DNA of 64,000 nt from Loxodes magnus (Eukaryota; Ciliophora; Karyorelictea; Loxodida; Loxodidae), in contig CAMPDV010000140.1 of assembly GCA_946699065.1 (NCBI GenBank), positions 558,001 to 622,000 of the forward strand. The letters are read 5' to 3'. The notes beneath the pieces were generated by a model that was not told where the DNA came from, ran no database searches, and saw only the letters and a list, made by a program, of their open reading frames with translations. Positions 47,946-61,436 of the stretch are shown here, piece after piece. The number at the start of each line of letters is the position of its first letter. Positions within the stretch are counted from its first letter, which is position 1. Made by a program: the position numbers and the translations under genes.

Positions 47946-50054
47946 ATGGCAGAAACATTTGCCTTTAATGCTGACATTCAGCAACTATTATCGATAATTA
48001 TAAACACATTTTATTCTAACAAAGAGATCTTTCTACGTGAATTGATATCGAACAGTTCAGATGCTTTAGATAAAATAAGGTATTTAAGTATAACAGAACC
48101 AGAAGTATTGGAGAAAGAGCCGAATTTCTATATAAGGATAATTCCGGATAAGACAAATAATACGTTGACGTTATGGGATTCAGGAATAGGAATGACAAAG
48201 TTAGAAATGATATCGAATTTAGGAACGATAGCGAAATCAGGAACGAAAGCTTTTATGGAAGCATTGACATCAGGAGCAGATATTTCAATGATAGGATAAT
48301 TTGGTGTAGGATTTTATTCGGCATTTTTGATATCAGATAAGGTAACAGTAATAAGTAAACATAATGATGATGATTAGTATATATGGGAAAGTACAGCAGG
48401 AGGGACATTTGCAATATGTAAAGATGAAGGAGAATAGTTGAAGAGAGGTACGAAAGTAATATGTCATTTGAAGGAAGATTAGTTGGAGTTTTTAGAAGAG
48501 AGAAAACTGAAGGATATAATAAAGAAGCATTCTTAGTTTATAGGATTCAATATAGAGTTATAAGTGGAGAAGACGAATGAGAAGGAAATAACAGAAAGTG
48601 AAGATGAAGAAGAGGAGAAGAAAGAAGAGAAGAAAGAGGAGTAGAAAGAAGAAGGTCCAAAGATAGAAGAGGTAAAAGAGGAGACGGCTGAAAAGAAGAA
48701 GAGAAAAGTGAAGGAAGTGACGACAGAATTTGAATAATTGAATAAGACAAAGCCAATATGGATGCGTAAAGCAGAAGATATAAAAAAGGAGGAATATGGA
48801 GCATTTTATAAATCATTAACGAATGATTGGGAAGATCATTTAGCAGTGAAGCATTTTTCAGTAGAAGGATAATTGGAATTTAAAGCTCTTTTGTTTATTC
48901 CGAAGCGTGCACCTTTTGATTTATTTGAGACAAGAAAGAAACGTAATAACATAAAGTTGTATGTACGTCGTGTATTTATAATGGATGATTGTGAAGACTT
49001 GATACCGGAATATTTGAGTTTCATAAGAGGTGTAGTAGACTCAGAAGATTTACCATTGAATATATCTCGAGAAAGTTTATAGTAAAACAAAATAATGAAG
49101 GTGATAAAAAAGAACTTGGTGAAGAAATGTTTGGAAATGCTTTAAGAATTAGCTGAGAATGGAGAAGATTTTAAGAAGTTTTACGAGTAGTTTTAGAAGA
49201 ATTTGAAGTTAGGAATTCATGAGGATTCATAGAATAGAGGAAAATTAGCAGAATTTCTTAGATACTACTCTTCGAAATCAGGAGAAGAGTACACATCTTT
49301 AAAAGATTATGTGAGTAGAATGAAAGAAGGTTAGAAGGATATTTATTATATAACAGGTGAATCAAAAGCATAAGTATAGAATTCTCCATTTTTAGAAGTA
49401 TTGAAGAAGAGAGGATATGAAGTGATTTATATGATAGATCCTATAGATGAGTATGCAGTATAATAGTTGAAAGAGTATGAAGGAAAGAAGTTGAAATCAT
49501 GTACAAAGGAAGGTTTGGATTTGGATGAAACAGAAGAAGAGAAGAAGAAGCATGAAGAAGAGAAAGCTTAATATGAAGGGTTATGTAAATTAATGAAGGA
49601 TGTATTAGGTGATAAGGTAGAGAAAGTAATAGTAGGATAGCGTATAACAGATAGTCCATGTGTATTAGTAACAGGTGAATATGGTTGGACAGCGAATATG
49701 GAACGTATAATGAAAGCATAAGCTTTGCGTGATGCTAGTATGACAAGTTATATGGTATCAAAGAAGACGATGGAAATAAATCCAAAGCATAGTATAGTAA
49801 CAGAATTAAAGAAGAGAAGTGATGCAGATAAGAGTGATAAGACGGTGAAAGATTTGATATGGCTTTTATTTGATACATCTTTATTAACAAGTGGTTTTAG
49901 TTTGGATGAGCCGAATTAATTTGCAGGTAGAATTCATAGGATGATAAAATTAGGACTATCGATAGAGGACGTGGGAGTAGTAGCAGAAGAGGAAGAATTA
50001 CCACCCTTATAGGAAGGAAAGTAGGAGCAATCGAATATGGAGGAAGTGGATTGA
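47946..50054 (+). CDS. HSP90: HSP90 copy 6, intact
   Basis: 702 codons. Mosaic: short linker and CCG in IPKR as in copy 5, but Ala (TFAICKDEG), CCA in KPIW and gactca in VDSED as in copies 1-3. This mixture is most simply a recombinant or gene-conversion product. Confidence 0.96.
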
Positions 50055-50193
50055 AAGATTTTGTTTTTAAATGATTTTTTAAATAGAAAATTCTAAAAAT
50101 GGAAGACTAATTAATAGCCATTAAATTATATAAGAAAAAGTTCTAGAAAGTTCTAAAGAGTATATAAAGTTTAAAAGTATATATAAATAATAA

Positions 50194-52303
50194 ATGGCAG
50201 AAACATTTGCCTTTAATGCTGACATTCAGCAACTATTATCGATAATTATAAACACATTTTATTCTAACAAAGAGATCTTTCTACGTGAATTGATATCGAA
50301 CAGTTCAGATGCTTTAGATAAAATAAGGTATTTAAGTATAACAGAACCAGAAGTATTGGAGAAAGAGCCGAATTTCTATATAAGGATAATTCCGGATAAG
50401 ACAAATAATACGTTGACGTTATGGGATTCAGGAATAGGAATGACAAAGTTAGAAATGATATCGAATTTAGGAACGATAGCGAAATCAGGAACGAAAGCTT
50501 TTATGGAAGCATTGACATCAGGAGCAGATATTTCAATGATAGGATAATTTGGTGTAGGATTTTATTCGGCATTTTTGATATCAGATAAGGTAACAGTAAT
50601 AAGTAAACATAATGATGATGATTAGTATATATGGGAAAGTACAGCAGGAGGGACATTTACAATATGTAAAGATGAAGGAGAATAGTTGAAGAGAGGTACG
50701 AAAGTAATATGTCATTTGAAGGAAGATTAGTTGGAGTTTTTAGAAGAGAGAAAACTGAAGGATATAATAAAGAAGCATTCTTAGTTTATAGGATTCAATA
50801 TAGAGTTATAAGTGGAGAAGACGAATGAGAAGGAAATAACAGAAAGTGAAGATGAAGAAGAGGAGAAGAAAGAAGAGAAGAAAGAGGAGTAGAAAGAAGA
50901 AGGTCCAAAGATAGAAGAGGTAAAAGAGGAGACGGCTGAAAAGAAGAAGAGAAAAGTGAAGGAAGTGACGACAGAATTTGAATAATTGAATAAGACAAAG
51001 CCCATATGGATGCGTAAAGCAGAAGATATAAAAAAGGAGGAATATGGAGCATTTTATAAATCATTAACGAATGATTGGGAAGATCATTTAGCAGTGAAGC
51101 ATTTTTCAGTAGAAGGATAATTGGAATTTAAAGCTCTTTTGTTTATTCCTAAGCGTGCACCTTTTGATTTATTTGAGACAAGAAAGAAACGTAATAACAT
51201 AAAGTTGTATGTACGTCGTGTATTTATAATGGATGATTGTGAAGACTTGATACCGGAATATTTGAGTTTCATAAGAGGTGTAGTAGATTCAGAAGATTTA
51301 CCATTGAATATATCTCGAGAAAGTTTATAGTAAAACAAAATAATGAAGGTGATAAAAAAGAACTTGGTGAAGAAATGTTTGGAAATGCTTTAAGAATTAG
51401 CTGAGAATGGAGAAGATTTTAAGAAGTTTTACGAGTAGTTTTAGAAGAATTTGAAGTTAGGAATTCATGAGGATTCATAGAATAGAGGAAAATTAGCAGA
51501 ATTTCTTAGATACTACTCTTCGAAATCAGGAGAAGAGTACACATCTTTAAAAGATTATGTGAGTAGAATGAAAGAAGGTTAGAAGGATATTTATTATATA
51601 ACAGGTGAATCAAAAGCATAAGTATAGAATTCTCCATTTTTAGAAGTATTGAAGAAGAGAGGATATGAAGTGATTTATATGATAGATCCTATAGATGAGT
51701 ATGCAGTATAATAGTTGAAAGAGTATGAAGGAAAGAAGTTGAAATCATGTACAAAGGAAGGTTTGGATTTGGATGAAACTGAAGAAGAGAAGAAGAAGCA
51801 TGAAGAAGAGAAAGCTTAATATGAAGGGTTATGTAAATTAATGAAGGATGTATTAGGTGATAAGGTAGAGAAAGTAATAGTAGGATAGCGTATAACAGAT
51901 AGTCCATGTGTATTAGTAAACAGGTGAATATGGTTGGACAGCGAATATGGAACGTATAATGAAAGCATAAGCTTTGCGTGATGCTAGTATGACAAGTTAT
52001 ATGGTATCAAAGAAGACGATGGAAATAAATCCAAAGCATAGTATAGTAACAGAATTAAAGAAGAGAAGTGATGCAGATAAGAGTGATAAGACGGTGAAAG
52101 ATTTGATATGGCTTTTATTTGATACATCTTTATTAACAAGTGGTTTTAGTTTGGATGAGCCGAATTAATTTGCAGGTAGAATTCATAGGATGATAAAATT
52201 AGGACTATCGATAGAGGACGTGGGAGTAGTAGCAGAAGAGGAAGAATTACCACCCTTATAGGAAGGAAAGTAGGAGCAATCGAATATGGAGGAGGTGGAT
52301 TGA
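50194..52303 (+). pseudogene. HSP90: HSP90 copy 7, one inserted base near the C-terminus
   Basis: gtattagtaaacagg at about 51,910-51,924 has one A more than the other copies; the next TGA is at 51925-51927, after 577 codons, which would remove the last part of the dimerisation domain and MEEVD. It also mixes the CCC/gattca set with CCT in IPKR and GAG in the tail as in copies 1 and 2. Homopolymer origin makes an assembly error possible. Confidence 0.85.
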
Positions 52304-52442
52304 AAGATTTTGTTTTTAAATGATTTTTTAAATAGAAAATTCTAAAAATGGAAGACTAATTAATAGCCATTAAATTATATAAGAAAAAGTTCTAGAAAGT
52401 TCTAAAGAGTATATAAAGTTTAAAAGTATATATAAATAATAA

Positions 52443-54552
52443 ATGGCAGAAACATTTGCCTTTAATGCTGACATTCAGCAACTATTATCGATAATTATAA
52501 ACACATTTTATTCTAACAAAGAGATCTTTCTACGTGAATTGATATCGAACAGTTCAGATGCTTTAGATAAAATAAGGTATTTAAGTATAACAGAACCAGA
52601 AGTATTGGAGAAAGAGCCGAATTTCTATATAAGGATAATTCCGGATAAGACAAATAATACGTTGACGTTATGGGATTCAGGAATAGGAATGACAAAGTTA
52701 GAAATGATATCGAATTTAGGAACGATAGCGAAATCAGGAACGAAAGCTTTTATGGAAGCATTGACATCAGGAGCAGATATTTCAATGATAGGATAATTTG
52801 GTGTAGGATTTTATTCGGCATTTTTGATATCAGATAAGGTAACAGTAATAAGTAAACATAATGATGATGATTAGTATATATGGGAAAGTACAGCAGGAGG
52901 GACATTTACAATATGTAAAGATGAAGGAGAATAGTTGAAGAGAGGTACGAAAGTAATATGTCATTTGAAGGAAGATTAGTTGGAGTTTTTAGAAGAGAGA
53001 AAACTGAAGGATATAATAAAGAAGCATTCTTAGTTTATAGGATTCAATATAGAGTTATAAGTGGAGAAGACGAATGAGAAGGAAATAACAGAAAGTGAAG
53101 ATGAAGAAGAGGAGAAGAAAGAAGAGAAGAAAGAGGAGTAGAAAGAAGAAGGTCCAAAGATAGAAGAGGTAAAAGAGGAGACGGCTGAAAAGAAGAAGAG
53201 AAAAGTGAAGGAAGTGACGACAGAATTTGAATAATTGAATAAGACAAAGCCAATATGGATGCGTAAAGCAGAAGATATAAAAAAGGAGGAATATGGAGCA
53301 TTTTATAAATCATTAACGAATGATTGGGAAGATCATTTAGCAGTGAAGCATTTTTCAGTAGAAGGATAATTGGAATTTAAAGCTCTTTTGTTTATTCCTA
53401 AGCGTGCACCTTTTGATTTATTTGAGACAAGAAAGAAACGTAATAACATAAAGTTGTATGTACGTCGTGTATTTATAATGGATGATTGTGAAGACTTGAT
53501 ACCGGAATATTTGAGTTTCATAAGAGGTGTAGTAGACTCAGAAGATTTACCATTGAATATATCTCGAGAAAGTTTATAGTAAAACAAAATAATGAAGGTG
53601 ATAAAAAAGAACTTGGTGAAGAAATGTTTGGAAATGCTTTAAGAATTAGCTGAGAATGGAGAAGATTTTAAGAAGTTTTACGAGTAGTTTTAGAAGAATT
53701 TGAAGTTAGGAATTCATGAGGATTCATAGAATAGAGGAAAATTAGCAGAATTTCTTAGATACTACTCTTCGAAATCAGGAGAAGAGTACACATCTTTAAA
53801 AGATTATGTGAGTAGAATGAAAGAAGGTTAGAAGGATATTTATTATATAAACAGGTGAATCAAAAGCATAAGTATAGAATTCTCCATTTTTAGAAGTATT
53901 GAAGAAGAGAGGATATGAAGTGATTTATATGATAGATCCTATAGATGAGTATGCAGTATAATAGTTGAAAGAGTATGAAGGAAAGAAGTTGAAATCATGT
54001 ACAAAGGAAGGTTTGGATTTGGATGAAACAGAAGAAGAGAAGAAGAAGCATGAAGAAGAGAAAGCTTAATATGAAGGGTTATGTAAATTAATGAAGGATG
54101 TATTAGGTGATAAGGTAGAGAAAGTAATAGTAGGATAGCGTATAACAGATAGTCCATGTGTATTAGTAACAGGTGAATATGGTTGGACAGCGAATATGGA
54201 ACGTATAATGAAAGCATAAGCTTTGCGTGATGCTAGTATGACAAGTTATATGGTATCAAAGAAGACGATGGAAATAAATCCAAAGCATAGTATAGTAACA
54301 GAATTAAAGAAGAGAAGTGATGCAGATAAGAGTGATAAGACGGTGAAAGATTTGATATGGCTTTATTTGATACATCTTTATTAACAAGTGGTTTTAGTTT
54401 GGATGAGCCGAATTAATTTGCAGGTAGAATTCATAGGATGATAAAAATTAGGACTATCGATAGAGGACGTGGGAGTAGTAGCAGAAGAGGAAGAATTACC
54501 ACCCTTATAGGAAGGAAAGTAGGAGCAATCGAATATGGAGGAAGTGGATTGA
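52443..54552 (+). pseudogene. HSP90: HSP90 copy 8, three single-base indels
   Basis: An extra A at about 53,851 (tatataaacagg) brings a TGA at 53856-53858 after 471 codons. A missing T at about 54,362 (ctttatttg) and an extra A at about 54,446 (gataaaaatta) follow. The net length change is one base. Three homopolymer indels within 600 bp in an otherwise conserved gene point either to a locally poor consensus or to a decaying copy. Confidence 0.85.
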
Positions 54553-54691
54553 AAGATTTTGTTTTTAAATGATTTTTTAAATAGAAAATTCTAAAAATGG
54601 AAGACTAATTAATAGCCATTAAATTATATAAGAAAAAGTTCTAGAAAGTTCTAAAGAGTATATAAAGTTTAAAAGTATATATAAATAATAA

Positions 54692-56801
54692 ATGGCAGAA
54701 ACATTTGCCTTTAATGCTGACATTCAGCAACTATTATCGATAATTATAAACACATTTTATTCTAACAAAGAGATCTTTCTACGTGAATTGATATCGAACA
54801 GTTCAGATGCTTTAGATAAAATAAGGTATTTAAGTATAACAGAACCAGAAGTATTGGAGAAAGAGCCGAATTTCTATATAAGGATAATTCCGGATAAGAC
54901 AAATAATACGTTGACGTTATGGGATTCAGGAATAGGAATGACAAAGTTAGAAATGATATCGAATTTAGGAACGATAGCGAAATCAGGAACGAAAGCTTTT
55001 ATGGAAGCATTGACATCAGGAGCAGATATTTCAATGATAGGATAATTTGGTGTAGGATTTTATTCGGCATTTTTGATATCAGATAAGGTAACAGTAATAA
55101 GTAAACATAATGATGATGATTAGTATATATGGGAAAGTACAGCAGGAGGGACATTTACAATATGTAAAGATGAAGGAGAATAGTTGAAGAGAGGTACGAA
55201 AGTAATATGTCATTTGAAGGAAGATTAGTTGGAGTTTTTAGAAGAGAGAAAACTGAAGGATATAATAAAGAAGCATTCTTAGTTTATAGGATTCAATATA
55301 GAGTTATAAGTGGAGAAGACGAATGAGAAGGAAATAACAGAAAGTGAAGATGAAGAAGAGGAGAAGAAAGAAGAGAAGAAAGAGGAGTAGAAAGAAGAAG
55401 GTCCAAAGATAGAAGAGGTAAAAGAGGAGACGGCTGAAAAGAAGAAGAGAAAAGTGAAGGAAGTGACGACAGAATTTGAATAATTGAATAAGGACAAAGC
55501 CCATATGGATGCGTAAAGCAGAAGATATAAAAAAGGAGGAATATGGAGCATTTTATAAATCATTAACGAATGATTGGGAAGATCATTTAGCAGTGAAGCA
55601 TTTTTCAGTAGAAGGATAATTGGAATTTAAAGCTCTTTTGTTTATTCCGAAGCGTGCACCTTTTGATTTATTTGAGACAAGAAAGAAACGTAATAACATA
55701 AAGTTGTATGTACGTCGTGTATTTATAATGGATGATTGTGAAGACTTGATACCGGAATATTTGAGTTTCATAAGAGGTGTAGTAGATTCAGAAGATTTAC
55801 CATTGAATATATCTCGAGAAAGTTTATAGTAAAACAAAATAATGAAGGTGATAAAAAAGAACTTGGTGAAGAAATGTTTGGAAATGCTTTAAGAATTAGC
55901 TGAGAATGGAGAAGATTTTAAGAAGTTTTACGAGTAGTTTTAGAAGAATTTGAAGTTAGGAATTCATGAGGATTCATAGAATAGAGGAAAATTAGCAGAA
56001 TTTCTTAGATACTACTCTTCGAAATCAGGAGAAGAGTACACATCTTTAAAAGATTATGTGAGTAGAATGAAAGAAGGTTAGAAGGATATTTATTATATAA
56101 CAGGTGAATCAAAAGCATAAGTATAGAATTCTCCATTTTTAGAAGTATTGAAGAAGAGAGGATATGAAGTGATTTATATGATAGATCCTATAGATGAGTA
56201 TGCAGTATAATAGTTGAAAGAGTATGAAGGAAAGAAGTTGAAATCATGTACAAAGGAAGGTTTGGATTTGGATGAAACAGAAGAAGAGAAGAAGAAGCAT
56301 GAAGAAGAGAAAGCTTAATATGAAGGGTTATGTAAATTAATGAAGGATGTATTAGGTGATAAGGTAGAGAAAGTAATAGTAGGATAGCGTATAACAGATA
56401 GTCCATGTGTATTAGTAACAGGTGAATATGGTTGGACAGCGAATATGGAACGTATAATGAAAGCATAAGCTTTGCGTGATGCTAGTATGACAAGTTATAT
56501 GGTATCAAAGAAGACGATGGAAATAAATCCAAAGCATAGTATAGTAACAGAATTAAAGAAGAGAAGTGATGCAGATAAGAGTGATAAGACGGTGAAAGAT
56601 TTGATATGGCTTTTATTTGATACATCTTTATTAACAAGTGGTTTTAGTTTGGATGAGCCGAATTAATTTGCAGGTAGAATTCATAGGATGATAAAATTAG
56701 GACTATCGATAGAGGACGTGGGAGTAGTAGCAGAAGAGGAAGAATTACCACCCTTATAGGAAGGAAAGTAGGAGCAATCGAATATGGAGGAAGTGGATTG
56801 A
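54692..56801 (+). pseudogene. HSP90: HSP90 copy 9, one inserted base after the linker
   Basis: aataaggacaaagcc at about 55,486-55,500 has one G more than aataagacaaagcc elsewhere. In the shifted frame the first TGA is at 55571-55573 (293 codons), so only the ATPase domain and linker would be made. The rest of the unit matches copies 10-12. Confidence 0.85.
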
Positions 56802-56940
56802 AAGATTTTGTTTTTAAATGATTTTTTAAATAGAAAATTCTAAAAATGGAAGACTAATTAATAGCCATTAAATTATATAAGAAAAAGTTCTAGAAAGTTC
56901 TAAAGAGTATATAAAGTTTAAAAGTATATATAAATAATAA

Positions 56941-59049
56941 ATGGCAGAAACATTTGCCTTTAATGCTGACATTCAGCAACTATTATCGATAATTATAAAC
57001 ACATTTTATTCTAACAAAGAGATCTTTCTACGTGAATTGATATCGAACAGTTCAGATGCTTTAGATAAAATAAGGTATTTAAGTATAACAGAACCAGAAG
57101 TATTGGAGAAAGAGCCGAATTTCTATATAAGGATAATTCCGGATAAGACAAATAATACGTTGACGTTATGGGATTCAGGAATAGGAATGACAAAGTTAGA
57201 AATGATATCGAATTTAGGAACGATAGCGAAATCAGGAACGAAAGCTTTTATGGAAGCATTGACATCAGGAGCAGATATTTCAATGATAGGATAATTTGGT
57301 GTAGGATTTTATTCGGCATTTTTGATATCAGATAAGGTAACAGTAATAAGTAAACATAATGATGATGATTAGTATATATGGGAAAGTACAGCAGGAGGGA
57401 CATTTACAATATGTAAAGATGAAGGAGAATAGTTGAAGAGAGGTACGAAAGTAATATGTCATTTGAAGGAAGATTAGTTGGAGTTTTTAGAAGAGAGAAA
57501 ACTGAAGGATATAATAAAGAAGCATTCTTAGTTTATAGGATTCAATATAGAGTTATAAGTGGAGAAGACGAATGAGAAGGAAATAACAGAAAGTGAAGAT
57601 GAAGAAGAGGAGAAGAAAGAAGAGAAGAAAGAGGAGTAGAAAGAAGAAGGTCCAAAGATAGAAGAGGTAAAAGAGGAGACGGCTGAAAAGAAGAAGAGAA
57701 AAGTGAAGGAAGTGACGACAGAATTTGAATAATTGAATAAGACAAAGCCCATATGGATGCGTAAAGCAGAAGATATAAAAAAGGAGGAATATGGAGCATT
57801 TTATAAATCATTAACGAATGATTGGGAAGATCATTTAGCAGTGAAGCATTTTTCAGTAGAAGGATAATTGGAATTTAAAGCTCTTTTGTTTATTCCGAAG
57901 CGTGCACCTTTTGATTTATTTGAGACAAGAAAGAAACGTAATAACATAAAGTTGTATGTACGTCGTGTATTTATAATGGATGATTGTGAAGACTTGATAC
58001 CGGAATATTTGAGTTTCATAAGAGGTGTAGTAGATTCAGAAGATTTACCATTGAATATATCTCGAGAAAGTTTATAGTAAAACAAAATAATGAAGGTGAT
58101 AAAAAAGAACTTGGTGAAGAAATGTTTGGAAATGCTTTAAGAATTAGCTGAGAATGGAGAAGATTTTAAGAAGTTTTACGAGTAGTTTTAGAAGAATTTG
58201 AAGTTAGGAATTCATGAGGATTCATAGAATAGAGGAAAATTAGCAGAATTTCTTAGATACTACTCTTCGAAATCAGGAGAAGAGTACACATCTTTAAAAG
58301 ATTATGTGAGTAGAATGAAAGAAGGTTAGAAGGATATTTATTATATAACAGGTGAATCAAAAGCATAAGTATAGAATTCTCCATTTTTAGAAGTATTGAA
58401 GAAGAGAGGATATGAAGTGATTTATATGATAGATCCTATAGATGAGTATGCAGTATAATAGTTGAAAGAGTATGAAGGAAAGAAGTTGAAATCATGTACA
58501 AAGGAAGGTTTGGATTTGGATGAAACAGAAGAAGAGAAGAAGAAGCATGAAGAAGAGAAAGCTTAATATGAAGGGTTATGTAAATTAATGAAGGATGTAT
58601 TAGGTGATAAGGTAGAGAAAGTAATAGTAGGATAGCGTATAACAGATAGTCCATGTGTATTAGTAACAGGTGAATATGGTTGGACAGCGAATATGGAACG
58701 TATAATGAAAGCATAAGCTTTGCGTGATGCTAGTATGACAAGTTATATGGTATCAAAGAAGACGATGGAAATAAATCCAAAGCATAGTATAGTAACAGAA
58801 TTAAAGAAGAGAAGTGATGCAGATAAGAGTGATAAGACGGTGAAAGATTTGATATGGCTTTTATTTGATACATCTTTATTAACAAGTGGTTTTAGTTTGG
58901 ATGAGCCGAATTAATTTGCAGGTAGAATTCATAGGATGATAAAATTAGGACTATCGATAGAGGACGTGGGAGTAGTAGCAGAAGAGGAAGAATTACCACC
59001 CTTATAGGAAGGAAAGTAGGAGCAATCGAATATGGAGGAAGTGGATTGA
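56941..59049 (+). CDS. HSP90: HSP90 copy 10, intact
   Basis: 702 codons, unit 2,248 bp. Same variant set as copy 5; I found no difference from copies 11 and 12 by eye. Confidence 0.96.
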
Positions 59050-59188
59050 AAGATTTTGTTTTTAAATGATTTTTTAAATAGAAAATTCTAAAAATGGAAG
59101 ACTAATTAATAGCCATTAAATTATATAAGAAAAAGTTCTAGAAAGTTCTAAAGAGTATATAAAGTTTAAAAGTATATATAAATAATAA

Positions 59189-61297
59189 ATGGCAGAAACA
59201 TTTGCCTTTAATGCTGACATTCAGCAACTATTATCGATAATTATAAACACATTTTATTCTAACAAAGAGATCTTTCTACGTGAATTGATATCGAACAGTT
59301 CAGATGCTTTAGATAAAATAAGGTATTTAAGTATAACAGAACCAGAAGTATTGGAGAAAGAGCCGAATTTCTATATAAGGATAATTCCGGATAAGACAAA
59401 TAATACGTTGACGTTATGGGATTCAGGAATAGGAATGACAAAGTTAGAAATGATATCGAATTTAGGAACGATAGCGAAATCAGGAACGAAAGCTTTTATG
59501 GAAGCATTGACATCAGGAGCAGATATTTCAATGATAGGATAATTTGGTGTAGGATTTTATTCGGCATTTTTGATATCAGATAAGGTAACAGTAATAAGTA
59601 AACATAATGATGATGATTAGTATATATGGGAAAGTACAGCAGGAGGGACATTTACAATATGTAAAGATGAAGGAGAATAGTTGAAGAGAGGTACGAAAGT
59701 AATATGTCATTTGAAGGAAGATTAGTTGGAGTTTTTAGAAGAGAGAAAACTGAAGGATATAATAAAGAAGCATTCTTAGTTTATAGGATTCAATATAGAG
59801 TTATAAGTGGAGAAGACGAATGAGAAGGAAATAACAGAAAGTGAAGATGAAGAAGAGGAGAAGAAAGAAGAGAAGAAAGAGGAGTAGAAAGAAGAAGGTC
59901 CAAAGATAGAAGAGGTAAAAGAGGAGACGGCTGAAAAGAAGAAGAGAAAAGTGAAGGAAGTGACGACAGAATTTGAATAATTGAATAAGACAAAGCCCAT
60001 ATGGATGCGTAAAGCAGAAGATATAAAAAAGGAGGAATATGGAGCATTTTATAAATCATTAACGAATGATTGGGAAGATCATTTAGCAGTGAAGCATTTT
60101 TCAGTAGAAGGATAATTGGAATTTAAAGCTCTTTTGTTTATTCCGAAGCGTGCACCTTTTGATTTATTTGAGACAAGAAAGAAACGTAATAACATAAAGT
60201 TGTATGTACGTCGTGTATTTATAATGGATGATTGTGAAGACTTGATACCGGAATATTTGAGTTTCATAAGAGGTGTAGTAGATTCAGAAGATTTACCATT
60301 GAATATATCTCGAGAAAGTTTATAGTAAAACAAAATAATGAAGGTGATAAAAAAGAACTTGGTGAAGAAATGTTTGGAAATGCTTTAAGAATTAGCTGAG
60401 AATGGAGAAGATTTTAAGAAGTTTTACGAGTAGTTTTAGAAGAATTTGAAGTTAGGAATTCATGAGGATTCATAGAATAGAGGAAAATTAGCAGAATTTC
60501 TTAGATACTACTCTTCGAAATCAGGAGAAGAGTACACATCTTTAAAAGATTATGTGAGTAGAATGAAAGAAGGTTAGAAGGATATTTATTATATAACAGG
60601 TGAATCAAAAGCATAAGTATAGAATTCTCCATTTTTAGAAGTATTGAAGAAGAGAGGATATGAAGTGATTTATATGATAGATCCTATAGATGAGTATGCA
60701 GTATAATAGTTGAAAGAGTATGAAGGAAAGAAGTTGAAATCATGTACAAAGGAAGGTTTGGATTTGGATGAAACAGAAGAAGAGAAGAAGAAGCATGAAG
60801 AAGAGAAAGCTTAATATGAAGGGTTATGTAAATTAATGAAGGATGTATTAGGTGATAAGGTAGAGAAAGTAATAGTAGGATAGCGTATAACAGATAGTCC
60901 ATGTGTATTAGTAACAGGTGAATATGGTTGGACAGCGAATATGGAACGTATAATGAAAGCATAAGCTTTGCGTGATGCTAGTATGACAAGTTATATGGTA
61001 TCAAAGAAGACGATGGAAATAAATCCAAAGCATAGTATAGTAACAGAATTAAAGAAGAGAAGTGATGCAGATAAGAGTGATAAGACGGTGAAAGATTTGA
61101 TATGGCTTTTATTTGATACATCTTTATTAACAAGTGGTTTTAGTTTGGATGAGCCGAATTAATTTGCAGGTAGAATTCATAGGATGATAAAATTAGGACT
61201 ATCGATAGAGGACGTGGGAGTAGTAGCAGAAGAGGAAGAATTACCACCCTTATAGGAAGGAAAGTAGGAGCAATCGAATATGGAGGAAGTGGATTGA
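59189..61297 (+). CDS. HSP90: HSP90 copy 11, intact
   Basis: 702 codons ending in MEEVD and TGA. It appears identical to copies 10 and 12, which suggests very recent amplification or homogenisation at this end of the visible array. Confidence 0.96.
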
Positions 61298-61436
61298 AAG
61301 ATTTTGTTTTTAAATGATTTTTTAAATAGAAAATTCTAAAAATGGAAGACTAATTAATAGCCATTAAATTATATAAGAAAAAGTTCTAGAAAGTTCTAAA
61401 GAGTATATAAAGTTTAAAAGTATATATAAATAATAA

